DNA of 64,000 bases. Origin: Micropterix aruncella. Taxonomy: Eukaryota > Arthropoda > Insecta > Lepidoptera > Micropterigidae. Positions 42,031 to 54,280 of the stretch are shown here, in pieces. The notes under the pieces are model-generated. The model had not been told where the DNA came from, did no database searches, and saw only the letters and a list, made by a program, of their open reading frames with translations. How positions within the stretch are numbered: the first letter of the stretch is position 1; every line of letters starts with the position of its first letter. A program made the position numbers and the translations under genes. The DNA is taken from contig OX155964.1 in NCBI GenBank assembly GCA_944548615.1, forward strand, positions 11,810,925 through 11,874,924, in the 5' to 3' direction.

Positions 42031-44254
42031 ATTTGGTGTGCAGTTTTCAATGCGTAATAATTAGGCACGTTAATGTTAATATAGACTAATAGTATTCTAT
42101 CAAATGGTATTCTAATTACTCCGTAATACTTCTGTGATTTAATCAGCCTATTTAAAAAAATATTATAGATGGCACTAATAATTGATTGTCATTATTGTTA
42201 TCATTGGTTAGATTATGGGTTTTGTAACTAATCAGTCATTTAAAAAAATCGTTCATTATCAATGTTATTATAATTGGCCATATAAATTGTTATTAGTTTC
42301 GCCGTACAATGCTATGTCGTCGGCGCAGAAGGGTTGCCCAAACATACTATGACGTAGATTTTAAAAAATTAAAAATATAACTTTTCAGTAGATCTAAAAA
42401 ACTAAAAAAAAATAGTTTTACATTATTTTGAAATAGGTAGAAGTGAAAGAGAAATTGTACTGATAGCTGTGGGTTTTTTATAACATTTTTGATTTGGTTT
42501 TTTATCAGGGTAGTTTTTAATAATCGTTTGAAATCGTTTGTTGTGTTGTGGCGTGCTGTGTTTAGACTTTTGATATTTTTATTTGTTTTTAGTGATTGTA
42601 ATTTTCGATAATGCAAAGACTAAAGAGAGGTTAAAAAAAAGAAAGTGTTCACAGGAAAGAGAAGGTATGGCCAAATCGTATTGATCATCCAGGATCATCC
42701 ATAATAAATAATAATAATAATAATAAGTATATATTACTTTATATGTTAAGTCCTTTCTAATGTGTGAGGAGGGTAGCATTAAGAGTTGACAACAGACCCG
42801 TGAGTCGTCGCGCTGCACGACGGGACCTTCCTAATTTTTAATTGATGTTTTGAGCACTTTTACTCATGGGAAAATTTTGTGGTTTCTTTTATTTTGTGTT
42901 GAGTTTCAAGAAGAATAATAAACAGAAAAAGAAAGAAAAAAACGTTTTTATTCAAATTGAAATCAGTAGTCCCCTTAAATCGTTTTTTGATTTAATGACT
43001 GAGATTAAATAGATTACGTTTGGTGACAAAGGTTTCAAATGGATGAGAATTTAAGATTATTAAAAGCATATATGAAAGTCTGGACCGCGTCGTTCACCGC
43101 GTAATTCTCGCAATATGAGTGTGAATGCAATATGAGAATTACAAAATGAGGCTTTAATCAAAAACCAATTTAGACTTTTATCTACCTATCCGTATAAAAA
43201 AGAAGCCTAAAAATGCGTAATATTGCTGCAAATGTATAAAGACTACAACATGATGTTTTTCGTGTGTACATGGTGCCGATCCTTAAAGGCTAACCATTCG
43301 TCGAATTTCCCGATTCCCATTTTCCCTGATCGACACGCTAATAATTTTATATCGTTTTCTCGTATCGGTACTTTTTCGTAATTTCGTCTGTCCGCTTGTA
43401 AAGCGGCAGTAAATAGTGCTAAGGCTCGGCTATCGGGGTGCCAATTTCATTTTATGGCCATTTTTGTGGTCGGGTTTTCGAATATAACCCGCGTGCTTTA
43501 CCTTTTCGGCTTTTAGCGCGGTCATGAAACAGAGTAGGTAATTGAGTCGTCTAACAAGTCACGTGTCCATTTAAGCTGTGCGACGCAGCGGTGTCGAGCT
43601 GCGTTTCGAAGCGAAGTCAGTATAGCTCGTAATCGAGCAGCGAAATTGTGTAATTGTGTCATCGCATTGTGTAACTCCTTATTTCACGAAGTCTTCTCAA
43701 TTCGTCGGTCCCAACATTTTGACAGTGGTTAAAACTCCTTGACTTAGTCTAAGTTAATAAAACAAAATCCTGACGCGCGCTTTTTAATCGCGCTTCTAGA
43801 AACTTAAAAACTCTTCTAGAAAATAAAACAGAGATAGAATCTCAAGACGCCGTCAAACGCGCGGTGGCGCGCGTTTAGGAATACACAGACAATGACAGCG
43901 TATTCTTCAGTTGATCGCGCGTTTCCGTCGCGATCGGACGTGTCGTGCTTGTTTTTTGCCAGTCCTAGATGAGTTAAAGCAAGTCGTCAAATGATTGTCC
44001 CTGAGTTTAGGATATAATGTTGCAACTAAACCTGTAGATAGTCTATTTCCTTAAACATGATGGACCCAAAATAAGCGTTTACGCTTCCGGTATATTTTTT
44101 AATAATACAATCAAAACACCTATACAGACTGTGATACACTGCGTGTGACCGGCTCTCGACGCACGGTGCGTTTCCGCTGGTCATCTGAATGCTCAAACGT
44201 CGCGCGTCGACGCGCGATACTCGCGATCATCCAAACTTAGCCTTAAGCTAGTTT
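42031..44254. other. No gene; possible LTR-like stretch at 43400-43990
   Basis: A (AAT)n run lies at 42700-42723. The GC-richer part 43400-43990, with TCCCAACATTTTGACAGTGG near 43710, faintly resembles an LTR/primer-site junction. I found no repeated partner LTR and no gag/pol, so I do not call it. Confidence 0.25.
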
Positions 44255-44381
44255 TTGCTATGCTAACTATCGGACGAGCAATACTGCATTTATGGATTTT
44301 AAAGAGTTCAGAGGTAAGGCCGTCAGGACCGAGGGATGAGTTATTTTTTAGGTCGTTGATGGTTTTAAGGATTTCTTCGTG
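44255..44381 (-). pseudogene. LINE reverse transcriptase fragment
   Basis: The minus strand reads IHEEILKTINDLKNNSSLGP, DGLTSELFKIHKCSIARPIV, SIAKTS. LKNN.S.GPDG...ELFK is the conserved early block of LINE reverse transcriptases. About 42 residues survive, cut off by the hAT end at 44382. Confidence 0.75.
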
Positions 44382-44805
44382 TATGCCGCGGCACCCTGGT
44401 GTGCACAGATCAGGGGTGTTGCTACGAGGCGCTGATGAGCCCCCCGACTGCTCAGAACGTCTGAATATTCATGCAGGTGGCTAATCTCTGCATCGCGTCG
44501 AGTCACCTCGCCAGTGGTCGCTGTATAGCTGGAGGTCGTGTAAGAAACCAGTACCTCAATTGAAATTTCCTAAAATTGTTTTGATTTTTGATTTTTTTAA
44601 AAACCGACCGCGCAAGTACTAATGATCATGCATCGGCAAGTGGTCTGCAAGAAAAGAAGCGGAAATAACGGAAATATGAAGACATCTACTTGGATTTTGG
44701 ATTCACGTCAATATAATTCAACGATGGCGAGAGACCGCCGTGTGTCTAAAGTTATATCATCCGAAAACACGGACCCAAGTATGCTGGGACATAAAAGAAG
44801 ATAAG
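44382..44805 (+). pseudogene. hAT (ZBED-like) element, 5' end and transposase N-terminus
   Basis: The leader GCGGCACCCTGG..CGAGGCGCTGATGAG..CGACTGCTCAGAACGTCTGAA matches 55245-55330. From about 44648, across small frame changes, it reads KRK.RKYEDIYLDFGFTSI, FNDGERPPCV and VISSENTDPSMLGHKRR. A K-R-K..Y..Y..FGF..GE.P.C.. start followed by C..C and H is the N-terminal BED-like finger region of ZBED/SCAN-type hAT transposases. Truncated after the finger. Confidence 0.7.
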
Positions 44806-44817
44806 TGAATCTTTGGT

Positions 44818-44862
44818 TCTATGAGTGCCATCTACACGCTGCGTTTCGTAGTAAAATCCTAA
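44818..44862. repeat. Repeat E fragment
   Basis: ATGAGTGCCATCTACACGCTGCGTTTCGTA is the reverse complement of about 40776-40806, within repeat E. Confidence 0.6.
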
Positions 44863-45199
44863 CTGTCAAAACTTAGTATGGCTAAATAAATAAACGTATA
44901 TAACTGGGTGCCGTAAGAAAATTGTAATTCAAGGATAAGTTTATGAACCCTACATGATATGTTATAGGCAAATATGAAAAGCCACGTTTAAACTGGCTTT
45001 AATTTACTTTTAAGTATAGCAGCTTTTAAACAGTAGGTATACATTCGTTATAGTGGTTACTAGTACGCCAATGGAGAAACGTGCATATACTTGCTCTTCT
45101 ATATCATGTACTCTCTCAATGAACACCATCCTATCTCCACGAGCTTTTCAAACCAGTGAGGTCCAACGGGCTCGTACTTCGGTCAGCCTCTTAAAATTT
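44863..45199. other. No recognisable feature
   Basis: Nothing identified. Confidence 0.35.
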
Positions 45200-45595
45200 A
45201 CTCAAGATTCCTTATCATATTGGTGATTTCTACTCCTACTCTTGGTGTAGAGTAGGTCCATGGTGCAAGACTCTGGAACGATCCCCCAGCAAATATACGA
45301 AACTCTCCTTAGTTATAATTATTCAAAATTTACCTCAAAAAAGTACTTCTACCCTCTCTCTCTCCTTCCTCATCCCATTTTTTTCTCCTCTGGCATTCTT
45401 AGTTTTAAATATAGTTAGTTTGTATTTTATACAGACATACTTTATTTGTTTTTAAATCATAAAAATTAAATGTACGACTGCACTGTGATTAGGATAGTTA
45501 TATTGCCTTGGGGCAATAAGCTCGCCTATTTGTATTTTATTATTTTAAGTGCAAATAAAGATGTTATTATTACTATTATTAATATTCTTTATACA
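45200..45595 (+). pseudogene. LINE C-terminus and 3' end
   Basis: 45257-45350 reads VHGARLWNDPPANIRNSP, then two stops in the next few codons, then LFKIYLKKYF. This matches the closing R-LWN-LP..I..S....FK..LKKY pattern of Jockey/CR1-type LINEs. The 3' UTR contains GGCAATAAGCTCGCC and GTGCAAATAAAGATG and ends in (TTA)n at 45560-45590. Confidence 0.65.
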
Positions 45596-48227
45596 TGTTC
45601 GAAACTGACCTGTTGTACTTCATTGATTCATGTGCTAGTAGCTAGGTAACTGCAATCAGTCACCAGGCTTCAGTAGCTCCTCTACGCATAATTGCTTTTT
45701 CCTCCAAGCGCTCGTATAAAAAGTAAACTTAATGGGAATCGTCGTCATTAAAAGTTCCCTTCCCGGAGCGGTAAACCGTCGTCTTAAAATTGGCTTTCTT
45801 CATTAATGAGTTTCCCTTTCTAACTTTGACAAGTGTAATTTTCTTCCCCGTGCGGCACGGGCCCCAAGTCGCACTGGGGCTTATTTCGCCGCGCTTCGAA
45901 GGAACTTCCAACGTTCAACTATTGTTGTTGATAAGAAGGGACTCCTAGAGACTAAATCATTCTCACTTACTCTTTTGGCACTGCGATTCGACTTGGAACT
46001 TTGACCTGTCTAGTTCTGCTATACCCACCCTCCAATACTCTGCCATTTCCACCAAATAAGAAATGAACGGAGACCGTATATCGTGGGTATGTAATGGAAA
46101 GTCACTAAGTCACTTTATACCTAATTTTTCGTTTTCTTACTGGTCATAAATCATAGGGGCATCCATATATTACGTAACTCCATATATTACGTAACTCGTT
46201 TTTGAGACATTATTGACCTCATCCTCCCTCTAATATAGAGTAGCGTTCCACTTCCACGCCTGACGTCATTGTGACCTTAAAATAGAAACAAACAAACAAC
46301 AGGGTGATTTGAGACTGTTACCATAATTTTTGAATATAAATAAGATTTGCATGTTACTTTTGCATCAAAAGAATGTAGAAAAAAAATGATTTTGGCAAGC
46401 CATATGTCTCTACATGTAATCCACATACACCCGCGAAGTCGTCCAATTTTAACTGTGAAAATGGTGTTTTTTAATAAAGTCTCCGACAAATTACTTTCAA
46501 CACTAAATATGAACGTGATTGCTAGATAGGGGTCGAGAAACCGCACTGGCTTTCCAAAGCAGTGAGTATTTGAAAAAGGTTTCTGTCGGGCTGTGGGGGA
46601 ACTGGATCAGAAAAACGTTTCGTCTCAATTTGTTTGCCGCTCGTCTCAGGGTGACAAGTCCACAACGGTCGTTATATTATAACATCCTGAGATGGCAGGC
46701 CAGCCCGCAGCAATGGTAAAACTACAACTGATACAAGTCATGTTGAGCCAATTTTTCTTGTAATTCATCAGATTTCTTGAAGTATGTTGTAGCCGAGATC
46801 AACTGCTATGCATTTGACTAAATTTACCTCTATAACAAAGTTCGTAGGTTCCGAGAGGGCTCTTAAGAGCCCTATCACATATTTTTTCCAGAAAGGCAAG
46901 AAAAGTGGATTTTTGGCGTTCTAATTCCAAGAAATGAAGAGATTTCTACAAACTTTAATTACTGAATTACCTGGACCATTTCTTGATGTTGACCATAGCG
47001 ACCTTTTATTTTAGATATAACGAATATTATTTACTTATTCAGCCCATTTTCCGAAAGTCGTTATTCGTAAAACGCTCGGAAGGCAAACTTTGAGCTCCTT
47101 AATACAGTAATATCACTACAACGAAAACCGTATACTATTTTTTTTTATGTCCGTCATGTATTCTTGATGTACACTACGGCTTTATTTTTTCGTTTTTTGA
47201 CCACATATCCAAGGTATACATTACTTACAATTACACAAAATTAAAAGAAAATCTTCCTGTATCATTCTAATTTTCTCAGAAATAAAATAAGATTCTTATA
47301 TAATACTTATACTATATTAAAGTTCACTCTTTTAGCAATACGACATAATATAAATTATTGTCATTAGAAAGGAGAAAACACTGCAAAAAACAATTAGAAA
47401 TTGTGTATATATTTGCTTGCGCAAGAGAAGAGCGCTCAGTGCCGCGGTTTTCTCCCAGGGTTGAATAGTTATTTATTTATTTATTTATTTATTTATCCTA
47501 TCTTTTATAGTTACATCCAAAAAAAAATGCGTTCATTTTTTCAACTCATTTTAAAAGAATACCTACGCTATTTTGTAATAAGGCTCTTAAGGCTGCAGCA
47601 AAAGCGAAGGGAGCGGTTGAATACTCCATAAATTTCTTACCCTGAGGCCAACCGCTCATCCGGTAGTAGTCCTATGTTTTCTGAAAGAACACTAAGAAAA
47701 TGGTTCTTTTGAATGACAAACAAGTACATCACAACAATAAAAAACATTTTTATTTAATTTAATTACGTTTTTCTATGAAATAATTATGGTTTATGTAATT
47801 ATCCATACAGATAGATGTACATTTCCGGAATGTACTAAATCAGAGCTTTCATTTGACACTAAACACGATATATTTATGTTAATTTATTGACATTTAGACA
47901 ACTACTTATATATCTAGTTCCTGACACCCTTTTTTGGAATATCTTTTTGAAACTTAACTCTACTTAATTAAACTTAATTAATAAACCTACTCATTAATAA
48001 TGAACGCGAAAAATAGTAAAAAAACATGCACTAGAGAATCTGGGTTTTTCATATTTCGGTGTTGCCATTTTAAACGCAGACCTCAGTTTTTTTTCTTATA
48101 TACTATATACATAGTACAATTTTATCCAGGAGGTTAATGTTTGAACAGTAAAGGTAACCTATGACACTCGGGATGATATAAGGGTTCTAACCGTACACTT
48201 TTAAATCGGTCCAAGCGTTTAAAAGAT
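45596..48227. other. No gene recognised; (TTTA)n at 47469-47505
   Basis: A 60-codon minus-strand frame at 45729-45911 (MEVPSKRGEISPSATWGPCR..) is basic and unrecognised. Its flanks show nothing to support a gene. The open frames at 46277-46719 are also unrecognised. Confidence 0.3.
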
Positions 48228-48472
48228 GCTGTGGAATAAAGAAACGGAAAACATACATACGTAGATAAACTATGAACACATTACACTCCTATTTTGTTGG
48301 GCAGTCGTGTAAAAAGAAAAAAAAACTGTTTTTATGTAGAATAATATTCTGTAAAACAGAATCTCAAAAACAGTTTAGACGTTATGGTGGAATATAGAAA
48401 CTGAAAACATACACAGATGAACCCTGAACATATTACACTCCTTTTTTGTTGGGTAGTCGTGTAAAAATACGG
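48228..48472 (+). repeat. Interrupted direct repeat of about 90 bp
   Basis: Two copies (about 48228-48318 and 48381-48472) share GTGGAATA-AGAAAC-GAAAAC, then ATTACACTCCT-TTTTGTTGGG and AGTCGTGTAAAAA. About 60 bp separates them. Confidence 0.7.
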
Positions 48473-48949
48473 CGAGTTCGTAATTCATCAAACGGAAAGA
48501 GATATGCAGAAGTAATGCACATTTACAGTTCTAAAATTCAACACATCTCACCTCCGTACGAGGAAGTAAGCATATAATCGGATGAAACAACCTTGCTAGA
48601 CATTAGGTAGCATCACCTTTTTAGTAATAGTCATACTGTTCTATACTGCTAGCGCAAATTAATCATTCGTTTTCCTTTTATTATCAATGACGCACTTGCA
48701 TTGAAATGACCATGACGTAAAAATATACGTATACAGATTTTAGCGATGTTAAAAGTGGTTTCTTAATTCGATTTAATCACGTTTGGGTCACCAATCGCAG
48801 TGATGTTAAAATGGTTTCTTAATTTGTTATATTAATGTATTTATTGATTGTAACATTTTACAATAATGGCTAGCGCGCGGGCACCGCTGCCGGTGCTGCC
48901 CGTGTAGAGAGTTCTGTCTAGCGGTTGACTCTGTTGAATATCGACTGAT

Positions 48950-50275
48950 TCTTGACTGTCCGTGCAGAGAGGGAGCTAACGGGCCCATGATGAGTTGGCC
49001 ACGATGACCCATGTGTTCAGGGTCGGTCACACTCACGGGTCAACACCCATCCGACGGCCTCCACGCATGGGGTGCGAACCTGGGTAGGACTCTGGGGGGC
49101 GATCCCAGTTTCCCCCGGGAATCAAACCTCTGGCGCTCCTGGACGGTCTGCGCATCGAGCGGCGCAAGCCAATCGATTGTGCTCTCCGACTAACAGTCGG
49201 GGTAGTCTGGAAACTGTATTGTTTCCTATAGAGCAGGGGGTGGTTGTGTACCTTATGGCGACTGCTCTTAAATTGACCATTGGCTATCCGATCCCGGTTC
49301 AGAGCCGGGCAAAGGACGCCTTGGTCCGCGATATATTCGGTGTACTCCGTTTCACCGCTTCATAAGGGAGAGGACCGCGCAAGCGACCTCGAACTCGGAA
49401 CCAATCGAGAGACCGGAGAAATCTGGTCACAATTGGTAGGGCGCGAGTGCCGCCCGCCAGGTAACGTACCTGGCTACTCGCGGTAAGGCGTTGGCTTCTA
49501 ACGGGTTGTGGCGTAGCTAGACGTCGGATTTGTAATGTCCAAAGTCTTCTACGCTGACTGCACGGTCGATAGAACGATGAATCGTCCTGCGGTGACGGGT
49601 TCGCCCGTTGTGGTTGACGTCTCAATATGTCCGTGCAGAGAAGGAGCTAATGGGCCCTGTTGCAGTCCAAACACACGGGTCAACACCCATCCGGTAGCCT
49701 CCACGCAGAAGTGCGTGCGAGTCCGGGTAGGACTCCGGCCTGCGGGTCAGTTTCCCCTAGGAATCAACCTTCGGGCGCTCCTGGGCGGTTTGCGATCCCT
49801 GTGGCGTCAAACAATCGATAGTGCATTCCGACTGGTAGCAGGGGGAGTCTGGAAACAGTATTGTTTCCTATAGAGCGGCAATTGCTATTGAAACGACCAA
49901 TCGGCTACCCGATACCGGGTGAACAGCCGGGCCAAAGGATGCCGTGGTCCGCGATAGTCGGTAGACACCGGATCACCGCTACGTAAGGGAGAGGACCGCG
50001 CAAGCGACCTCGAATCTGTAACCAGTCGGGCGACCGGAGTAATATGGTTGCAACTGGTAGTAAGGCGCGAGTGTCGCCCCGCTGTGTGATTAATCTGGTT
50101 AATCTCGCGGTAAGGCGTTGGCTTCTTACGGTTGAGTTGCGTAACTAGCCCAGTGGCCTGTTTTTTGTCTTAAGTCTTCTACGCTCACCTCACGGGAGAC
50201 CGAACGTTCAACATCGTTAAAACTTCCAGAGGTGACAAGTTAGCCCGTTGTAGTTGACAGCTCCAGTTTGTATGT
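48950..50275 (+). repeat. Family A, two head-to-tail copies
   Basis: Copy 1 starts near GTCCGTGCAGAGAGGGAGCT (48958), copy 2 near GTCCGTGCAGAGAAGGAGCT (49629), a period of about 671 bp. Each runs through CGGGTCAACACCCATCCG, GTAGGACTC, GGGG(G/T)AGTCTGGAAAC, TTTCCTATAGAGC, AAGCGACCTCGAA, GCGTTGGCTTCT and GGTGACGGGTTCGCCCGTTG. This is the fullest form of the family. Open frames across it differ between copies, so it is non-coding. It is more GC-rich than its surroundings. Confidence 0.8.
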
Positions 50276-50852
50276 GCAGATGCATCGCGGTCGGCTTATA
50301 TAGGACGGTGCGACACCTAGGTGGAGTGGTTGAACGACGCACGTCGCGTCGTGAAGCCTGGATTTCTCAGCCCAGTACTTATTCGATTCGATTAAAGATT
50401 ACTTGGTTCAGGGCTCAGTATTCTGACTTTCCGCTTTGTTGTGCCTCGAAAATGAATCTGAAATTAGACGAAGAGCTAATTTATTGGCTAAGATAAAGGA
50501 AATAGCGGGCAGTCATTCGCAGGCAGGCGAGGGGCGGCAGATGGGTGGCAATTGTGGAAGAGACGGATGTCGAAATAAATCAAGAAGCACGACCCGATTC
50601 GCGACCCGATCCGATTGACGTTAGAGTAGCCGGTCTGGGCGCTACCTCCCTAAAAATAATTACGGCCTCCCTCACCCAGACGGCTCGGAATGCTCCCATT
50701 TGCGACCGAAGACAATTTTATGCCCTCCATTCAAGAATGAAGGAGTGCGGATCACAGTCCGAGAGCTCGTTGCTGTAGCTATCAATATAGCTACGCATCA
50801 ATATAATTTTGAGACGCAATGCAACTTGCACAGCATAAGGACATTATTAACA
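50276..50852. other. Unassigned GC-richer stretch
   Basis: Continuous with the end of family A but not seen in its other copies. Overlapping open frames of 60-80 codons (for example NLLAKIKEIAGSHSQ..) have no recognised domain. It might be part of another element. Confidence 0.3.
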
Positions 50853-51115
50853 TTAAATGTTTGTACTCTTTATTGTGAAATTTCACAATGGGTGGGTTAA
50901 TTATCATACGACAATCTCTTACAACCAACCCTAATATGAAGTGTTTATATGTATGTGAGCACGTAACGTGTATAAGTGTGTGCCTTGGTATTGCAATCGA
51001 TCGACTGAATTGACGACGGATTGAAATGCAATTCCGTTGATTTTATCCCAACGGAAAATGGCGACCTAGCCGGGAATCGAACCCGGAACTATACAATGTA
51101 AGATCACTTAGAGAT
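50853..51115 (-). mobile_element. SINE, near full length
   Basis: On the minus strand the B-box region GTTCCGGGTTCGATTCCCGG is at about 51075-51094, with a damaged A-box side. The body includes GGTTGGTTGTAAGAGATTGT, and the terminal palindrome ATTGTGAAATTTCACAAT is at 50871-50890. Family A in the same orientation follows, the same pairing as at 8.5-9.2 kb but inverted. Confidence 0.8.
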
Positions 51116-51119
51116 GTCA

Positions 51120-52075
51120 CTTTCAACGGGCGAACCCTTCACCTCAGGAAGTTTTAACGATATTGATCCTCTATCTCCCGTGAGGTGAGCGTAAAAGACT
51201 TAAAGATGAATACAACCCTACCGTCTAGCTAAGCCAACATGCCCGTCTATCAACAGGCCAACGCCTTACGGCGAGGCACCGGGAAAGGCAACCAGCGGGC
51301 AGCCTCGCCCCCTGACTACCAGTTTTGACAACGTTTTGGAAGGATATCTCCGCCTGGAATTAACCATCAGGATACCTCCAACCGTTCGACTGGTTACGGG
51401 TTCAAAGTCGCTTGCGTGACCTCCACCTGCCGTATATTCAGCGGTTATATCTTCCTGGAGAGGCGCTTGATACCTCGAATCTGGCTTAGAATACGTTTCC
51501 AGCCTTCTCCGATTATAAGCCGGTTGCACACACTGAGAAAAATATAACGCTGTAATACGCGGAAATACGCATGTTTCAAAAGGGATTACGTATATAACAT
51601 GTACTGTGGTCCGTACGTATATGTCAACATGATGAGTAACGGTATATTACCATGTCACATCGCACATTCATTACAGCGCACAGGAAGATCTTGCTTTTAA
51701 AATCACAGCATGTTATTACATTCGTAAGGTTATAGTCAGTTAAGAATCATGTTGAAGCTATGTACATTATACCAGTATATTCGTATTACCCGTACGGAGC
51801 ATAGTGATATAATCGAGTGATAGAGTTTCAATGAAATTCCTTGTAATTCAACAAAATTACGATTGGAACATAATTATTCTGTTTAAAACCGTAATAACAA
51901 AACGGTAATTTGGGAAGAAATCCGATATTTTTCTCAGTGCAGATGCACAGCCGCCCAAAAGCCGCCTGAGGCAGTTCCCCCGGCGCACTGCTCATCCCAA
52001 ATGCCTTAACTTCAGGATGCAACCGTTGGCAGAGTTCACTGAGGCTTTGCAAGGTAGTTCCTCTTCGAGGAGGTT
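51120..52075 (-). repeat. Family A copy split by a TIR element
   Basis: Family A blocks in minus orientation occupy 51120-51530 (CGGGCGAACCCTTCACCTC.., CGTGAGGTGAGCGTAAAAG.., GGCAACCAGCGGGCAGCC..) and 51950-52075 (AGTTCCCCCGGCGCACTG..). The order matches the uninterrupted copies at 8.75 and 22.5 kb across the joint (GGCGG-TGTGCA then ACCGGC). Confidence 0.7.
51531..51939. mobile_element. TIR element with CACTGAGAAAAATAT ends, 409 bp
   Basis: CACTGAGAAAAATAT at 51531 and its perfect inverse ATATTTTTCTCAGTG at 51925. TGCACA precedes the left end, and again follows the right end after four bases, so it is a possible target duplication. The interior is AT-rich and non-coding. Superfamily unknown. 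Confidence 0.7.
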
Positions 52076-54034
52076 ACCGGATGGAAACGGAACCATGAAT
52101 TAAGCTGACCGACAAACACAAACTGGCCATCAGACCCAAGCTACATGAGACCATTCGACCCTCCCGCCATATAAGTACACGCTGCGTCATTCATTTTAAT
52201 TTAATATTATGTCTACACATTCCACAAACTATTTGTATCTCGTTTATGGGTTTTACCCGGACTCGCCGCTATTCGTTCTTTCGCTTTCTGTATCCCCCGC
52301 AACTTATCGATTCCCGCCTTTCCCCCACATTCTACCCATTCACCCCGATAAATTCTAGTCTCATTTTTCTCGGCCTTTTCGTCGGCACGTCACCCTATGC
52401 AAATGAGAACATTGACCCCTTTCTCTTTCTAGGGTTTCTGGCCAATTCATGCTGTCAAATTCAACGTAGGCATACGGCTTAAGAGGAATCGCCTCCTTTG
52501 AATATATTATTATTATTACGCCTGTAATACTCGTAATTCGTATTACGTTCGTGCGCTGCCGTGTCGCGTGATATTTTTATTGGGGTGGAAATGAGGTCTT
52601 AAGGCGATGCCGGAGGTATTTTTTCCCGGAGGAGAATTTTAGCCAATAAGAAGGAGCGAGTACCAACATAAAATTCGATTTTCTTTGACATGTAAACCAT
52701 ATGCGGCCGACATATTCGTGTATTGTAATTTACGATATTTCGAATCTAACTCATTATCACTTTTTTTGATCGCCTCGCGTAGATATATGAGTAGAATAAA
52801 CCAGTCATCATCTTATCCCGTCTTATCACGAGTGCTTTAACTTTGAAGAAGATAGACCAAGTACTCAGGATGTATAAAGTTCCGGGCGAAAATATTCTTC
52901 TACTTCCGATATTCATCTTTCTGGCTATTCATCTTTCTGGGGATGAGGAGATTACGGATTCAGTAGCAGAGGTTGTCTGCTAGCCGGGAAAGTCTTGGGA
53001 TGACACAAGGAATTTTTGTTTATGTCTAGGGGAAGTAAATCCAGTATCACTTGCCTGTGTGCCTCGGTTTGTAATGAGTATGTGTTACAACATGCAATCT
53101 CTCCGGGGTGCTCAGGTTATTTCATCACGTTTCGGCCGCCATTGCGCCATCGGCACGTAAACGTGTCGGCTTGCTCCAACGCTCTCGAGTGAAATTTTAC
53201 GATGTACTGGAAAGAAAAACAATCGGAACAAACCGTGGGCTGTGGCAGTATTGCTTTTTTATGGTACCTATCCCATTGTACTCGTATGTTATCCAAGATT
53301 GAAAAAAAGGGTGCTGACTTGATGCCGAACTTCCCAAGTGATTTTCCCTGTCAAGTATTTGGTGACTTCCCAAGTGATTTTCCCTATCAAGTAAAAGGTT
53401 GAATTCAGATAAACGGTGACAGCCAAAAGGCACTTTCCGTGTGGGTGATATTAGCATTGTTACAAATCATTTTCTAATAAATTATTTATCGATATGTAGT
53501 CATTTGTAAAGGTTCACCCCTGTAGACAATCTACCTGAAGGATAGACCCCCATGAAATAAAACCCCCCTTGATCTTGAAAACCTACTTTCAGCTTCAAAC
53601 CATATCGTCGCTGCAATGTTAACAGGACACGACGGACAAATTCTAACTGGAACCATCTTTGAATACTAAATAAAAGTTGAACACTGAATTTTCTGTAAGC
53701 TTGAAAGTTCAAAATAATCTCTTTATTGTTAAATACTTGATTTAATGTGAAAATTCCCATCTGCTACCGAAAATCAAAAATCTCCTACAATTCGTCAATA
53801 TTATCATAATGACGACATATCTTTTAATTTAATATTCAAGGCATTGTGCCAACGCGGAATTTATGTGGTTACATATTTCGTAAGTAGTCCTAAGCTGAAA
53901 TTGTTTACTTTTTAATTATTTGCATTACTTATATAAATAAATAAAATAAATTTACAGGTTAATTTGCAAATAATTACATCTTTGTAAAATATTAATAATG
54001 AGGCAAAATAACCTTAAAAGTTAGCGTAACCGAT
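52076..54034. other. No recognisable feature
   Basis: A short direct repeat at 53330-53395 (CTTCCCAAGTGATTTTCCCT twice) and otherwise nothing identified. Confidence 0.35.
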
Positions 54035-54280
54035 AGAGTTAGTGTCTGTGCTGCTGACCGTTAAGGAGTCCCCTTGTCCGAGCCAACCATGGGTGCAGTA
54101 GCTATGTCATAGTAAAACTTAGAACGGGCTATCATAACTGAATGAGTATACAAAATTTCGTATCTGTGCTGTTGACAGTTAGGAGTCCCCCCGTCGGAAG
54201 CCAACCCAGGGTGTAGAATCACGTCATGCTTACCATTAAAAAAATACATTGTCATAGGAATTGAATCAATATGTACATTT
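54035..54280 (-). repeat. Minisatellite relative, about two units
   Basis: The minus strand shows the unit of the 31.4 kb minisatellite: GAACGGGCTATCATAACTGA, AAATTTCGTATCTGTGCTGT and GGAAGCCAACCCAGGGTG in inverse. It is bordered by CATTGTCATAGGAATTGAA, the counterpart of the border at 31.42 kb. Confidence 0.75.

Noticed and set aside
43400..43990. Possible LTR and primer-binding site near 43710
   Set aside because: No second LTR, no polypurine tract and no gag or pol sequence found nearby.
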